A DNA stretch of 6,227 nt, taken from Acidimicrobiales bacterium. Lineage in GTDB: Bacteria; Actinomycetota; Acidimicrobiia; Acidimicrobiales; UBA8190. The notes below the pieces were generated by a model, which was not told the DNA's origin, did no database searches, and was given only the letters and a program-made list of their open reading frames with translations. Each line of letters starts with the position of its first letter. The stretch's first letter is position 1. The position numbers were made by a program, and so were the translations under genes. Shown here piece after piece: positions 1 through 5,211 of the stretch. The stretch covers positions 1 to 6,227 of the forward strand of contig JASHZK010000192.1 of the NCBI GenBank assembly GCA_030042575.1, given 5' to 3'.

Positions 1-24
1 GCCTTTGTCGCCCACCGTCGCCAT
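1..24 (-). CDS. Possible start of a gene running off the left edge
   Basis: An ATG on the minus strand at position 24 opens a frame reading MATVGDKG up to the window edge. It is preceded by GAGGTGG (positions 35-29), with the AGG core 7 nt from the ATG, which is a good Shine-Dalgarno sequence. The start lies 101 bp downstream of the tetR stop on the same strand, so it could be the second gene of a tetR transcript. Eight codons are too few to identify a product. The call rests only on the ribosome binding site and the open frame; a chance ATG cannot be excluded. Confidence 0.35.
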
Positions 25-125
25 GACACCACCTCGGGCTGTGGAGGCTCTGTGGGCCCGGCCGGCTGTGGTGGTGATCGGCGCCCGTCGCCGGCTTCCT
101 GCGCCTGTGGCCCGGTGCGGGTCCC

Positions 126-746
126 TCACCCGGCGCGGCCCAGGCGTCGTTCGGCGGCAGCCGGAGCCAGGATCCCGCCCAGGCAGAGGCTCACCGCGCC
201 ATCGGCTACGTCCTCGGCCGGACGGCCCTTCTCCAGCACCAGGGCCCGGGCCAGATGCTGGGTTAGCCCCAAGATGGCATGGGCCACCACCAACGGGTCC
301 TCCCTCCTGATGAGCCCGGCGTCGATGCCCGCTTTGACGTGGGGAAGGGCGTCGGCCACCGCCTGCTCCTCGCCCAGGCGGATGAGGGGGGCGAAACGCT
401 CTTCGGTGCGGGCGAACTCGAGAAGCACGAACAGCTCGCGGTTGGAGTCCAGCCAGGTCACGGCGGCCCGGATCCCGGCCTCGATGCGGCGCACGGGGTC
501 GGGTTCGTCGGCGATCGCCTGGCGCTGGGCCCGGCGAAGGTCGCGCTGGGCGTCTCCCAGGATCTGGCGGAACAGCTCCTCCTTGGAGGCGAAGTACCAG
601 TAGAAGACGCCCTTGCCCACGCCCAGGCCGTCGACCACGTCGGCCACCGAGGTGGGGTGGTACCCCTCGGTGGCAAAGAGGTGGGCCGCCAATTCGAGCA
701 GCTCCTGGCGGCGCCGTTGCCCACGCGCCGTGAGACGGCGTGCCAT
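126..746 (-). CDS. TetR/AcrR-family transcriptional regulator
   Basis: A 206-residue one-component regulator, normal length for the family. Residues about 12-58 form the N-terminal helix-turn-helix: a helix ending in AAHLFATEGY, then TSVADVVDGLGVGKGVFYWYF followed by SKEEL, the classic TetR recognition-helix signature. The rest is helical and variable, as expected for a ligand-binding and dimerisation domain, so the ligand cannot be read from sequence. I chose ATG at 746 over the in-frame TTG at 755 because the TTG overlaps the likely -10 hexamer and operator arm. No Shine-Dalgarno sequence precedes either start. The gene is divergent from plsC across 35 bp holding an inverted repeat, so it probably represses itself and plsC. 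By analogy with other TetR proteins beside lipid genes, the ligand might be an acyl-CoA or lipid; this is inference. Confidence 0.9.
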   Translation of the reverse strand: MARRLTARGQRRRQELLELAAHLFATEGYHPTSVADVVDGLGVGKGVFYWYFASKEELFRQILGDAQRDLRRAQRQAIADEPDPVRRIEAGIRAAVTWLDSNRELFVLLEFARTEERFAPLIRLGEEQAVADALPHVKAGIDAGLIRREDPLVVAHAILGLTQHLARALVLEKGRPAEDVADGAVSLCLGGILAPAAAERRLGRAG

Positions 747-754
747 GACGGTCA

Positions 755-775
755 ACGCTAGCAGCGAGATAGCGT
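755..775. promoter_or_regulatory. Inverted-repeat operator and -10 elements between tetR and plsC
   Basis: ACGCTA at 755-760 and TAGCGT at 770-775 are perfect inverted repeats with a 9-bp spacer. Each arm reads TAGCGT outward, which fits the TANNNT -10 pattern: the right arm ends 6 nt before the plsC GTG at 782, and the left arm, read on the minus strand, ends 8 nt before the tetR ATG at 746. Neither direction has a convincing -35. The likely reading is that TetR dimers bind the repeat and cover both promoters. The inverted repeat is seen directly; its role as operator and as paired -10 elements is inference. Confidence 0.5.
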
Positions 776-781
776 CTGGCC

Positions 782-1483
782 GTGGCCTATCGGGTGGCGA
801 AGATCCTGCTCACGCCCATCATTCGTCTGCTGTGGTGGGTCAGGGTCGAAGGTGAGGAGAACGTCCCCGATGGCGGTGCGGTCATCCTCGCTCCCAATCA
901 CGTGACCTTCCTCGATTCGCTGTTCCTGCCCATGGTGGTGCGACGCCGTGTCACCTTCGTGGCCAAGTCCGAGTACTTCGACTCGTGGAAGACGGCATGG
1001 TTCTTCCGGGCCATGGGGCAGATCCCCATGCGTCGCCAGGGGGGAAGCGCGTCGGAGCGAGCCTTGGCCGCCGCCCGCGACGTGCTCGAGGCCGGAGGTG
1101 TGCTGGGCATCTACCCGGAGGGAACGCGCTCGCCCGACGGACGTCTCTACCGTGGTCACACGGGGGTGGCCCGGCTGGCCCTCGGTTGCCGGGTACCGGT
1201 GATCCCGGTCGGCTTGGTGGGCACCGGTGACGTCCAGCACCCCGGCTCCAACTTCCCCCATCCCTTCAAGCGGGTCACGGTTCGTTTCGGCCGGCCCTTG
1301 GAGGTGACCCGCTTCAGTGGGGACGGCGCCGCCGACCCCTTGGCCCTTCGGGCCACGACCGACGAGCTCATGTTCGAGATCCGGGCCCTGAGCGGCCAGG
1401 AGTACGTCGACCGCTACGCCAAACGTCACGGCGTGGTGGGCGGAGCCGAGGTGGCCACCGTGACGACGCCGTCGGCGGCGTGA
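782..1483 (+). CDS. 1-acyl-sn-glycerol-3-phosphate acyltransferase family protein (PlsC type)
   Basis: A 233-residue acyltransferase of the PlsC/LPLAT family, which transfers an acyl chain to the free hydroxyl of lysophosphatidic acid or a related acceptor at the inner face of the membrane. The family motifs appear in order: NHVTFLD (residues 39-45, catalytic HX4D with H40 and D45), GQIPMRR (79-85), YPEGTRSPDG (111-120, acceptor-phosphate binding) and VPVIPVG (138-144). The hydrophobic N-terminus (ILLTPIIRLLWW) may lie against the membrane. The GTG at 782 gives the N-terminus expected for actinobacterial members. There is no Shine-Dalgarno sequence, and a TAGCGT hexamer ends 6 nt upstream, so a leaderless message is likely. 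The acceptor is not certain: related proteins act on lysophospholipids, acyl-phosphatidylinositol mannosides or other lipids, so no gene symbol is assigned. Confidence 0.92.
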   Translation: MAYRVAKILLTPIIRLLWWVRVEGEENVPDGGAVILAPNHVTFLDSLFLPMVVRRRVTFVAKSEYFDSWKTAWFFRAMGQIPMRRQGGSASERALAAARDVLEAGGVLGIYPEGTRSPDGRLYRGHTGVARLALGCRVPVIPVGLVGTGDVQHPGSNFPHPFKRVTVRFGRPLEVTRFSGDGAADPLALRATTDELMFEIRALSGQEYVDRYAKRHGVVGGAEVATVTTPSAA

Positions 1484-1510
1484 CCAGTGGCGTGACGGGT
1501 GGCGTGACGG
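1475..1510. repeat. 12-bp tandem repeat overlapping the plsC stop codon
   Basis: GTGGCGTGACGG occurs twice perfectly in tandem (1487-1498, 1499-1510). A degenerate third copy, matching 9 of 12 positions, lies directly before at 1475-1486 and contains the plsC stop TGA (1481-1483). The array therefore begins inside the last plsC codons and extends into the intergenic region. It looks like slippage-type expansion; no function is evident. Confidence 0.8.
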
Positions 1511-1511
1511 C

Positions 1512-1554
1512 GGGGGCCCGGGCGACGGTGGGGGCCCGGGCGACGGTGGGGGCC
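1512..1554. repeat. 18-bp GC-rich tandem repeat, about 2.4 copies
   Basis: GGGGGCCCGGGCGACGGT occurs twice exactly (1512-1529, 1530-1547), followed by a partial third copy GGGGGCC (1548-1554). Each copy holds the palindrome GCCCGGGC (1516-1523, 1534-1541), so neighbouring copies could pair as an 8-bp GC stem with a 10-nt loop. The array sits between the convergent plsC and desaturase genes and might slow or end transcription from both sides, but there is no T-tract, so I do not call an intrinsic terminator. Confidence 0.8.
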
Positions 1555-1573
1555 GGCCGGAACGAGGAGAAGG

Positions 1574-2521
1574 TCAGAAGGAGGCCAGGGCCCGCCACAG
1601 CGCCCGGTAGCTCGGGTAGGTCAGGCCTTCGGTGACGTAGCCGGCCCGCACCAGCTCTTGGTGGAAGGCGGGCAGGTTGCGCCAGGGTATGCCCATGTCG
1701 ACGTGATGGGCGAGGTGCCAGCCGGTGTTGTAGGGCACCATCCACAAACGGGCCGGAAGCGACTGGCGTACGTGGTGGGTCGTCACCCGTCGGTCCTTGC
1801 TGGCTTCGAGTCCGCCGTGCTCCGAGATGGACCGGAGCCGGTTCAGCACCCGCCACTGTGTCATCCACGGGAGCCACCACAGAAGCGGGTAGATCCACCA
1901 GCGGCCGGTGATCGCCCACGCGGCCGCCCACAACAGGACCTGCACGCCCAGGATGCTGAGCACCACGCGCCGGGCCCGCTCCGAGCGCACCGCCTTCACC
2001 AGGGCCCAGAAATTCTTCCATCCGGAGATCCCGATGGCGTCGCGGGTCAGGCGTTGGCGGAGCTTGCGGCCCGTGCACGGATAGCCGCCGTAGAAGTCCA
2101 TGTCGGGCTCGTCGGGGCCGAATTCCTCACGGTGGTGGGCGAAGTGCGCCCGGCGGTAGAAGCCGATGGGCGTCCACGCCGGGTAGGCGATCAGCCAGGT
2201 GCCCACCCAGTCGTTGACCCGCTTGTTGTTGAACAGCAGCTTGTGAGCTGCTTCGTGCATGAGGATGGCGAAGCGGACGTAGACGGGCCCCATGAGCACG
2301 AAGGCGACGACGTAGCCGACGGGGTTGTTCCACCACACGGCCAGGGCCACCAGGGCGACGGTCCACAGCCACACACCGGCCACCGTGCGGGCGTTGGCCC
2401 AGTCGTCGATGCGCCGCAGCTCGGCGCGCAGCTCGGGGCGGGGGACGCCGTTGGCCTGCAGCCGCTCGGTGGGCAGCACGTCGGGCCGCAGGGCCGGGGA
2501 GAGGACCATGGTGGCGGCCAC
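1574..2521 (-). CDS. Membrane fatty-acid desaturase (three-histidine-box, di-iron)
   Basis: A 315-residue integral-membrane desaturase that would use O2 and electrons from a partner to put a double bond into an acyl chain. The histidine boxes are in the family order: HEAAH (residues 89-93), HFAHH (126-130) and HLAHH (269-273), with SEHGG (233-237) before the third box. Hydrophobic stretches at about 47-62, 68-87, 187-204 and 208-221 fit two pairs of membrane spans. The GTG start at 2521 lies 6 nt after a TAACAT -10, suggesting a leaderless transcript; an in-frame ATG at 2509 (four residues shorter) is the alternative and also lacks a Shine-Dalgarno sequence. No fused cytochrome b5 or ferredoxin domain is present, and no redox partner is encoded nearby. 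Substrate and double-bond position cannot be read; related enzymes include carotenoid and sterol-modifying hydroxylases or ketolases, less likely here. It is divergent from the paaX-like gene. Confidence 0.9.
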   Translation of the reverse strand: MAATMVLSPALRPDVLPTERLQANGVPRPELRAELRRIDDWANARTVAGVWLWTVALVALAVWWNNPVGYVVAFVLMGPVYVRFAILMHEAAHKLLFNNKRVNDWVGTWLIAYPAWTPIGFYRRAHFAHHREEFGPDEPDMDFYGGYPCTGRKLRQRLTRDAIGISGWKNFWALVKAVRSERARRVVLSILGVQVLLWAAAWAITGRWWIYPLLWWLPWMTQWRVLNRLRSISEHGGLEASKDRRVTTHHVRQSLPARLWMVPYNTGWHLAHHVDMGIPWRNLPAFHQELVRAGYVTEGLTYPSYRALWRALASF

Positions 2522-2527
2522 GGCCCT

Positions 2528-2556
2528 ATGTTACGTATTCTGTACAGTTGATGCAA
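2528..2556 (-). promoter_or_regulatory. Desaturase promoter (TTGCAT-17-TAACAT)
   Basis: On the minus strand, TTGCAT (2556-2551) and TAACAT (2533-2528) are separated by exactly 17 bp. The predicted start site is at or near 2521, the first base of the desaturase GTG, with 6 nt between the -10 and the start codon. This is the best match to a housekeeping sigma promoter on the minus strand in the window. Its spacer contains the palindrome CTGTACAG. Confidence 0.6.
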
Positions 2557-2564
2557 TACCGTAA
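2531..2564. promoter_or_regulatory. Candidate PaaX-family operator (nested palindromes)
   Basis: TTACG+TATT (2531-2539) is mirrored by AATA+C+CGTAA (2555-2564): nine pairing bases per arm with one extra C in the right arm. Inside it lies the perfect 8-bp palindrome CTGTACAG (2540-2547). The outer arms overlap the desaturase -10 and -35, and the right arm overlaps the first paaX codons, so a bound regulator would block both genes. The symmetry is seen directly; binding by the adjacent PaaX-like protein is inference. I see no good match to the published E. coli PaaX site. Confidence 0.45.
2536..2541 (+). promoter_or_regulatory. Possible -10 element of the paaX-like gene
   Basis: TATTCT lies 6 nt before TTG (2548) and 9 nt before ATG (2551) of the paaX-like gene. 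No purine-rich ribosome binding site precedes either codon, which fits a leaderless message. I see no -35 at the proper distance, because that sequence is GC-rich and inside the desaturase start, so this promoter may be weak or activator-dependent. Confidence 0.35.
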
Positions 2565-3324
2565 TATCACGGGGGACGGGGACCGGCCCCTCACCGCCCG
2601 GTCGGTGCTGGCCAGTACCCTCCTCGGGGCCGAGCCGCCCGAGCTCCCGGTGTCCTACCTGGTCCACATGGCCGGGCTCTTCGGCATCAACCCCAATCGG
2701 GCCCGGGTGGCCCTGAGCCGGATGGTGGGTTCGGGCGAGGTGACCACAGACGGTTCGGGGCGCTACCGCCTGGCCGGGCCGCTGCTCTCCCGACAGCGTC
2801 GGCAGGCGGCCAGCCGGGCCGGGCGCACCGGTGACTGGTCGGGGGAGTGGCAGGTCGTCGTGCTCACGTCGGTGGGCGACGCCGCCGAGGTCCGGGGCCA
2901 GCGTCGTCGAGCGCTGGAAGCGGCGCGCCTGGCCGAGCTGCGTCAGGGGGTGTGGCTGCGTCCGGACAATCTGGCTGTCGATGTCGGCGACCCGGTCGAC
3001 GGCGACGCCGAACGGTTCCGGGGACGGCCCACCGCCGACCCGGTGTCGCTGGCCGCCCGATTGTGGGACCTCGACGGATGGGCGGCGCGCAGCCACGGAC
3101 TGCTGGCCGAGATGGCCGGGCATCCCACCACCGGGGCCGACGATCTCGCCCCCGGCTTCGTCCTCTCGGCGGCCGTGCTCCGCCACCTGCAGGCGGACCC
3201 GCTGCTCCCCGACGCCCTGCTTCCCCGGCTGTGGCCGGGAGCCGACCTGCGCCGCGCCTACGACGACTTCGACGACCGCTATCGCCGCGTGTTGGCGGAG
3301 TGGGGGGCGACGACGCCCTACTAG
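2551..3324 (+). CDS. PaaX-family transcriptional regulator
   Basis: A 257-residue protein of the PaaX family, whose best-known members repress phenylacetate catabolism and respond to phenylacetyl-CoA. The winged-helix DNA-binding domain spans about residues 14-78, including INPNRARVALSRMVGSGEV. A central domain starts near W96-SGEW and includes LRQGVWLRPDNL (130-141), a family hallmark with a Cas2-like fold in known members. The C-terminal signature HLQADPLLPDALLPRLWPG (212-230) ends in an acidic/aromatic helix (RRAYDDF). Length is slightly below the 280-310 residues of many PaaX proteins. ATG at 2551 is preferred; TTG at 2548 would add one residue. No phenylacetate (paa) genes are in the window. 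Its only divergent neighbour is the desaturase, so it may control lipid desaturation, possibly sensing an acyl-CoA; both points are inference. Confidence 0.88.
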   Translation: MQYRNITGDGDRPLTARSVLASTLLGAEPPELPVSYLVHMAGLFGINPNRARVALSRMVGSGEVTTDGSGRYRLAGPLLSRQRRQAASRAGRTGDWSGEWQVVVLTSVGDAAEVRGQRRRALEAARLAELRQGVWLRPDNLAVDVGDPVDGDAERFRGRPTADPVSLAARLWDLDGWAARSHGLLAEMAGHPTTGADDLAPGFVLSAAVLRHLQADPLLPDALLPRLWPGADLRRAYDDFDDRYRRVLAEWGATTPY

Positions 3325-3345
3325 CGGACGAGGCGGCCCGGAGGG

Positions 3346-4884
3346 CTACACCGATGGCGCCGGCGGGGCCGGGGGCGCGGCCCAACCCCGGGCTCGCTCC
3401 AGGGCGCGGAGCCAGCCGCGGTGGGCGGTGTCGGCGGCCACGGTGCTGGCCTGCGCTTCGAACTCGGCTCGGGCCGCCCACAGAGAGGCCAGCTCGTCGA
3501 GCGACGACCACATGCCTTCGGCCAAGCCGGCCAGGGTGGCCGCCCCCAGAGCAGTGGCCTCGGTGCTGGCCGATCGGCACACCGGGACCCGCAGCTGGTC
3601 GGCTTGGAGTTGCAGGAGGAGGTCCATGACCGAGGCGCCCCCGTCCACCCGCAGCGCCTCCAGGTCGGCACCGGCCCGGCTCATGGCATCGGCCACGTCG
3701 CGCACCTGGAAGGCCATGGCCTCGACCGCGGCGCGCGCCAGCTGGGCCCGGCCCAACCCCCGGCTCAGCCCGATGACGGCACCCCGGGCGTAGGGATCCC
3801 ACCAGGGGCTGCCCAAACCGGTGAAGGCAGGGATCAGGTACACGCCCTCGCTGTCGGGCACCGAAGCGGCCAAAGGGCCGATGGCCGATGTCTCCTCCAC
3901 GATGCCGAGGCCGTCGCGCAGCCACTGCAGGGCGGCGCCCGTGGCGAAGACGGCACCTTCGAGGGCATAGGAGAAGGGCTTCGCCCCGCCCCGGTGGCCG
4001 AGGTCCCAGGCGATGGTCGTGAGCAGGCCCGAACTGGGGGCGGGCACGGTGTCGCCCACGTTGAGCAGGACGAAGCTGCCGGTGCCGTAGGTGGCCTTGG
4101 CCATGCCCGGCGCGAAGCAGGCCTGGCCGAAGAGGGCGGACTGCTGGTCGCCGGCCATGGCGCTCACCGGCACGTCGGCCAGGGGCGATCCCCTGGCCGC
4201 CAGTGGTCCCCCGAGCATCCCGACCCGCCCGCACGTGGGCAGCACCTCGGGCAGGGCCCGGCGCGGCACACCGAACAGCGCGCACAGTTCGTCGTCCCAT
4301 CCACGTCGAGCGATGTCGTAGACGAGGGTGCGGCTGGCGTTCGAGGGGTCGGTGACGAACGCCCCTCCGTCGGGCCCGCCCGTGAGGTTCCAGGCCACCC
4401 AGGAGTCGACGGTGCCGAGCGCCAGCTCCTCGTCGGCCCGCACGCCGCCGTCGGAGAGCAGCCACGCCATCTTGGTGGCCGAGAAGTAGGGGTCGAGCAC
4501 GAGGCCCGTGCGCCGACGCACCAGCTCCTCGTGCCCCTCGCCCCGGAGCCGGTCGCACGTCGGCGCCGTACGGCGGTCCTGCCAGACGAGCGCCCGGTGC
4601 CTGGGCTCTCCGGTGGAGCGGTCCCAGGCCACCACCGTCTCGCGTTGGTTGGTGACGCCCACGGCGGCGATCGTCTGTCCGGCTTGGTGGCGACGGGCGG
4701 CCACCTCGAGCAAGGTGGCGGTCACGTGTTCCCGGATCTCCCCGGCGTCGTGCTCCACCCAACCGGGACGGGGGAAGTGCTGGGTGAGCTCCCGGTAGGC
4801 GACGTCGACCACCCGCCCGGTCTCGTCGACGGCCAGGGAGCGCACCCCGGTGGTCCCGGCGTCCACCGCCAGCACGCACGGCAT
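3346..4884 (-). CDS. glpK: Glycerol kinase
   Basis: A 512-residue FGGY-family kinase that phosphorylates glycerol to sn-glycerol-3-phosphate with ATP in the cytoplasm. Residues equivalent to the E. coli glycerol site are all present: R81-E82 in NQRE, W101 in VWQDRRT, Y133 in DPYFSATK, D246-Q247 in GDQQ and F271 in YGTGSF. Other GlpK blocks follow: ALEGAVF, PAFTGLGSPWWDPYARG (ending at 368), GAVIGLSRG (368-376) and LRVDGGA (411-417). This separates it from xylulokinase and other FGGY kinases. The N-terminal phosphate-binding loop reads DAGTTGVR (8-15) rather than the usual DQGTTSSR, and the E. coli GGKGGTR loop for fructose-1,6-bisphosphate is not present, so that allosteric control is probably absent. 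ATG at 4884 lies 7 nt after TATGGT on the minus strand; ATG at 4896 would add four residues. No glpF or glpD is adjacent. It is convergent with the paaX-like gene across 21 bp. Confidence 0.95.
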   Translation of the reverse strand: MPCVLAVDAGTTGVRSLAVDETGRVVDVAYRELTQHFPRPGWVEHDAGEIREHVTATLLEVAARRHQAGQTIAAVGVTNQRETVVAWDRSTGEPRHRALVWQDRRTAPTCDRLRGEGHEELVRRRTGLVLDPYFSATKMAWLLSDGGVRADEELALGTVDSWVAWNLTGGPDGGAFVTDPSNASRTLVYDIARRGWDDELCALFGVPRRALPEVLPTCGRVGMLGGPLAARGSPLADVPVSAMAGDQQSALFGQACFAPGMAKATYGTGSFVLLNVGDTVPAPSSGLLTTIAWDLGHRGGAKPFSYALEGAVFATGAALQWLRDGLGIVEETSAIGPLAASVPDSEGVYLIPAFTGLGSPWWDPYARGAVIGLSRGLGRAQLARAAVEAMAFQVRDVADAMSRAGADLEALRVDGGASVMDLLLQLQADQLRVPVCRSASTEATALGAATLAGLAEGMWSSLDELASLWAARAEFEAQASTVAADTAHRGWLRALERARGWAAPPAPPAPSV

Positions 4885-4896
4885 CGGCGGCACCAT

Positions 4897-5057
4897 ACCG
4901 GGGGCCTAGCGAGGTGCGGGGCGCCTCCTGGCCGGGGGTGCGGGGCCCCGGCGGCCGCCCGTCGCCCGGCTCCCGCCGCCCGGGCCACGTGAAGCGGCGC
5001 ACGAGCGCAAATCATCGCGAACGGCTCGTACCCAGGGCCGGGACCACCCGGCGGCCG
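4897..5057. other. GC-rich intergenic block upstream of glpK
   Basis: No gene is seen here. The part up to about 5010 is extremely GC-rich and includes the perfect palindromes CGGGGCCCCG (4941-4950) and GCGGCCGC (4951-4958). The glpK upstream region should lie here, but apart from TATGGT (4897-4892, minus strand) I found no -35 partner and no clear operator. Open frames crossing this block are out-of-frame shadows of glpK or products of the base composition. Confidence 0.5.
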
Positions 5058-5087
5058 TTGACACCCCCGTAACTACAGTGCTGTAAT
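5058..5087 (+). promoter_or_regulatory. nrdJ promoter (TTGACA-18-TGTAAT)
   Basis: A consensus -35 TTGACA (5058-5063) is followed after 18 bp by TGTAAT (5082-5087), which matches five of six bases of the -10 consensus. The predicted start site is near 5094-5095, giving an untranslated leader of about 117 nt before nrdJ. TACAG-TG-CTGTA (5074-5085), a 5+2+5 inverted repeat, overlaps the -10 and could be a further protein site. This is the strongest promoter-like sequence in the window. Confidence 0.65.
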
Positions 5088-5095
5088 AGCTCCCG

Positions 5096-5106
5096 CATCT
5101 TGTGGT
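5096..5106 (+). promoter_or_regulatory. Upstream NrdR half-site, direct copy of the box half
   Basis: CATCTTGTGGT here is identical to the right part of the NrdR box at 5127-5137, exactly 31 bp downstream, about three helical turns. The left half of this copy (CTCCCG region) is degenerate, so it is either a weak second NrdR box or a lone half-site. Paired boxes on the same helical face are typical of NrdR control regions. Confidence 0.5.
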
Positions 5107-5119
5107 GGCTCTGGTTTTG

Positions 5120-5137
5120 ACCACAACATCTTGTGGT
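5120..5137. promoter_or_regulatory. NrdR box
   Basis: ACCACAACATCTTGTGGT has perfect 7-bp inverted arms around CATC. Its central 16 bases match the strongly conserved positions of the NrdR box consensus acaCwAtATaTwGtgt: C, A/T and A on the left, the central A-T, then T, A/T and G on the right. NrdR is the ATP/dATP-sensing repressor of ribonucleotide reductase genes, and nrdJ lies directly downstream. The box is about 26-43 bp past the predicted start site, so repression could be by blocking elongation or by looping with the upstream half-site. nrdR itself is not in the window. Confidence 0.7.
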
Positions 5138-5197
5138 TCGAGGGCGTGACTTCCCGCTCGACCGGCCGCCGCGGCATTTAGGCTGGAACCGACAGAA

Positions 5198-5203
5198 AAG
5201 GGG
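5198..5203 (+). promoter_or_regulatory. nrdJ ribosome binding site
   Basis: AAGGGG ends 8 nt before GTG at 5212 and decides the start: the in-frame GTG at 5203 would overlap this sequence and have no spacing. An in-frame TAG at 5179 closes the frame upstream. The other intact genes in the window have no comparable site. Confidence 0.6.
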
Positions 5204-5211
5204 TGGGAGAC

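Noticed and set aside
79..93. GC hairpin CGGCG-N5-CGCCG downstream of tetR as a terminator
   Set aside because: The stem is only five pairs with no T-tract; such stems are common by chance at this GC content.
5..603. Plus-strand open frames across the left edge and tetR
   Set aside because: They lie mostly antisense to the TetR gene, with Arg/Pro/Ser-rich translations typical of shadow frames.
1852..1858. GCCACTG, resembling the core of a cobalamin riboswitch B12 box
   Set aside because: It lies inside the desaturase coding sequence, far from nrdJ, with no surrounding riboswitch structure.
2836..2973. Cas2-like central domain of the PaaX protein as a possible CRISPR link
   Set aside because: PaaX-family proteins normally carry this fold; there are no repeats, spacers or other cas genes.
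3325..3345. Possible bidirectional terminator between the paaX-like gene and glpK
   Set aside because: The 21 bp between the stops contain no convincing stem-loop and no T-tract.
3421..4992. 523-codon plus-strand frame antisense to glpK
   Set aside because: Low-complexity Gly/His/Arg/Pro composition and no recognisable motif; glpK is unambiguous on the other strand.
2864..5002. 712-codon minus-strand open frame covering the reverse of the paaX-like gene and an alternate frame of glpK
   Set aside because: Its translation is rich in Arg, Gly, Pro and Ala with no domain. It is a GC-driven shadow of two genes that have strong family motifs in their own frames.
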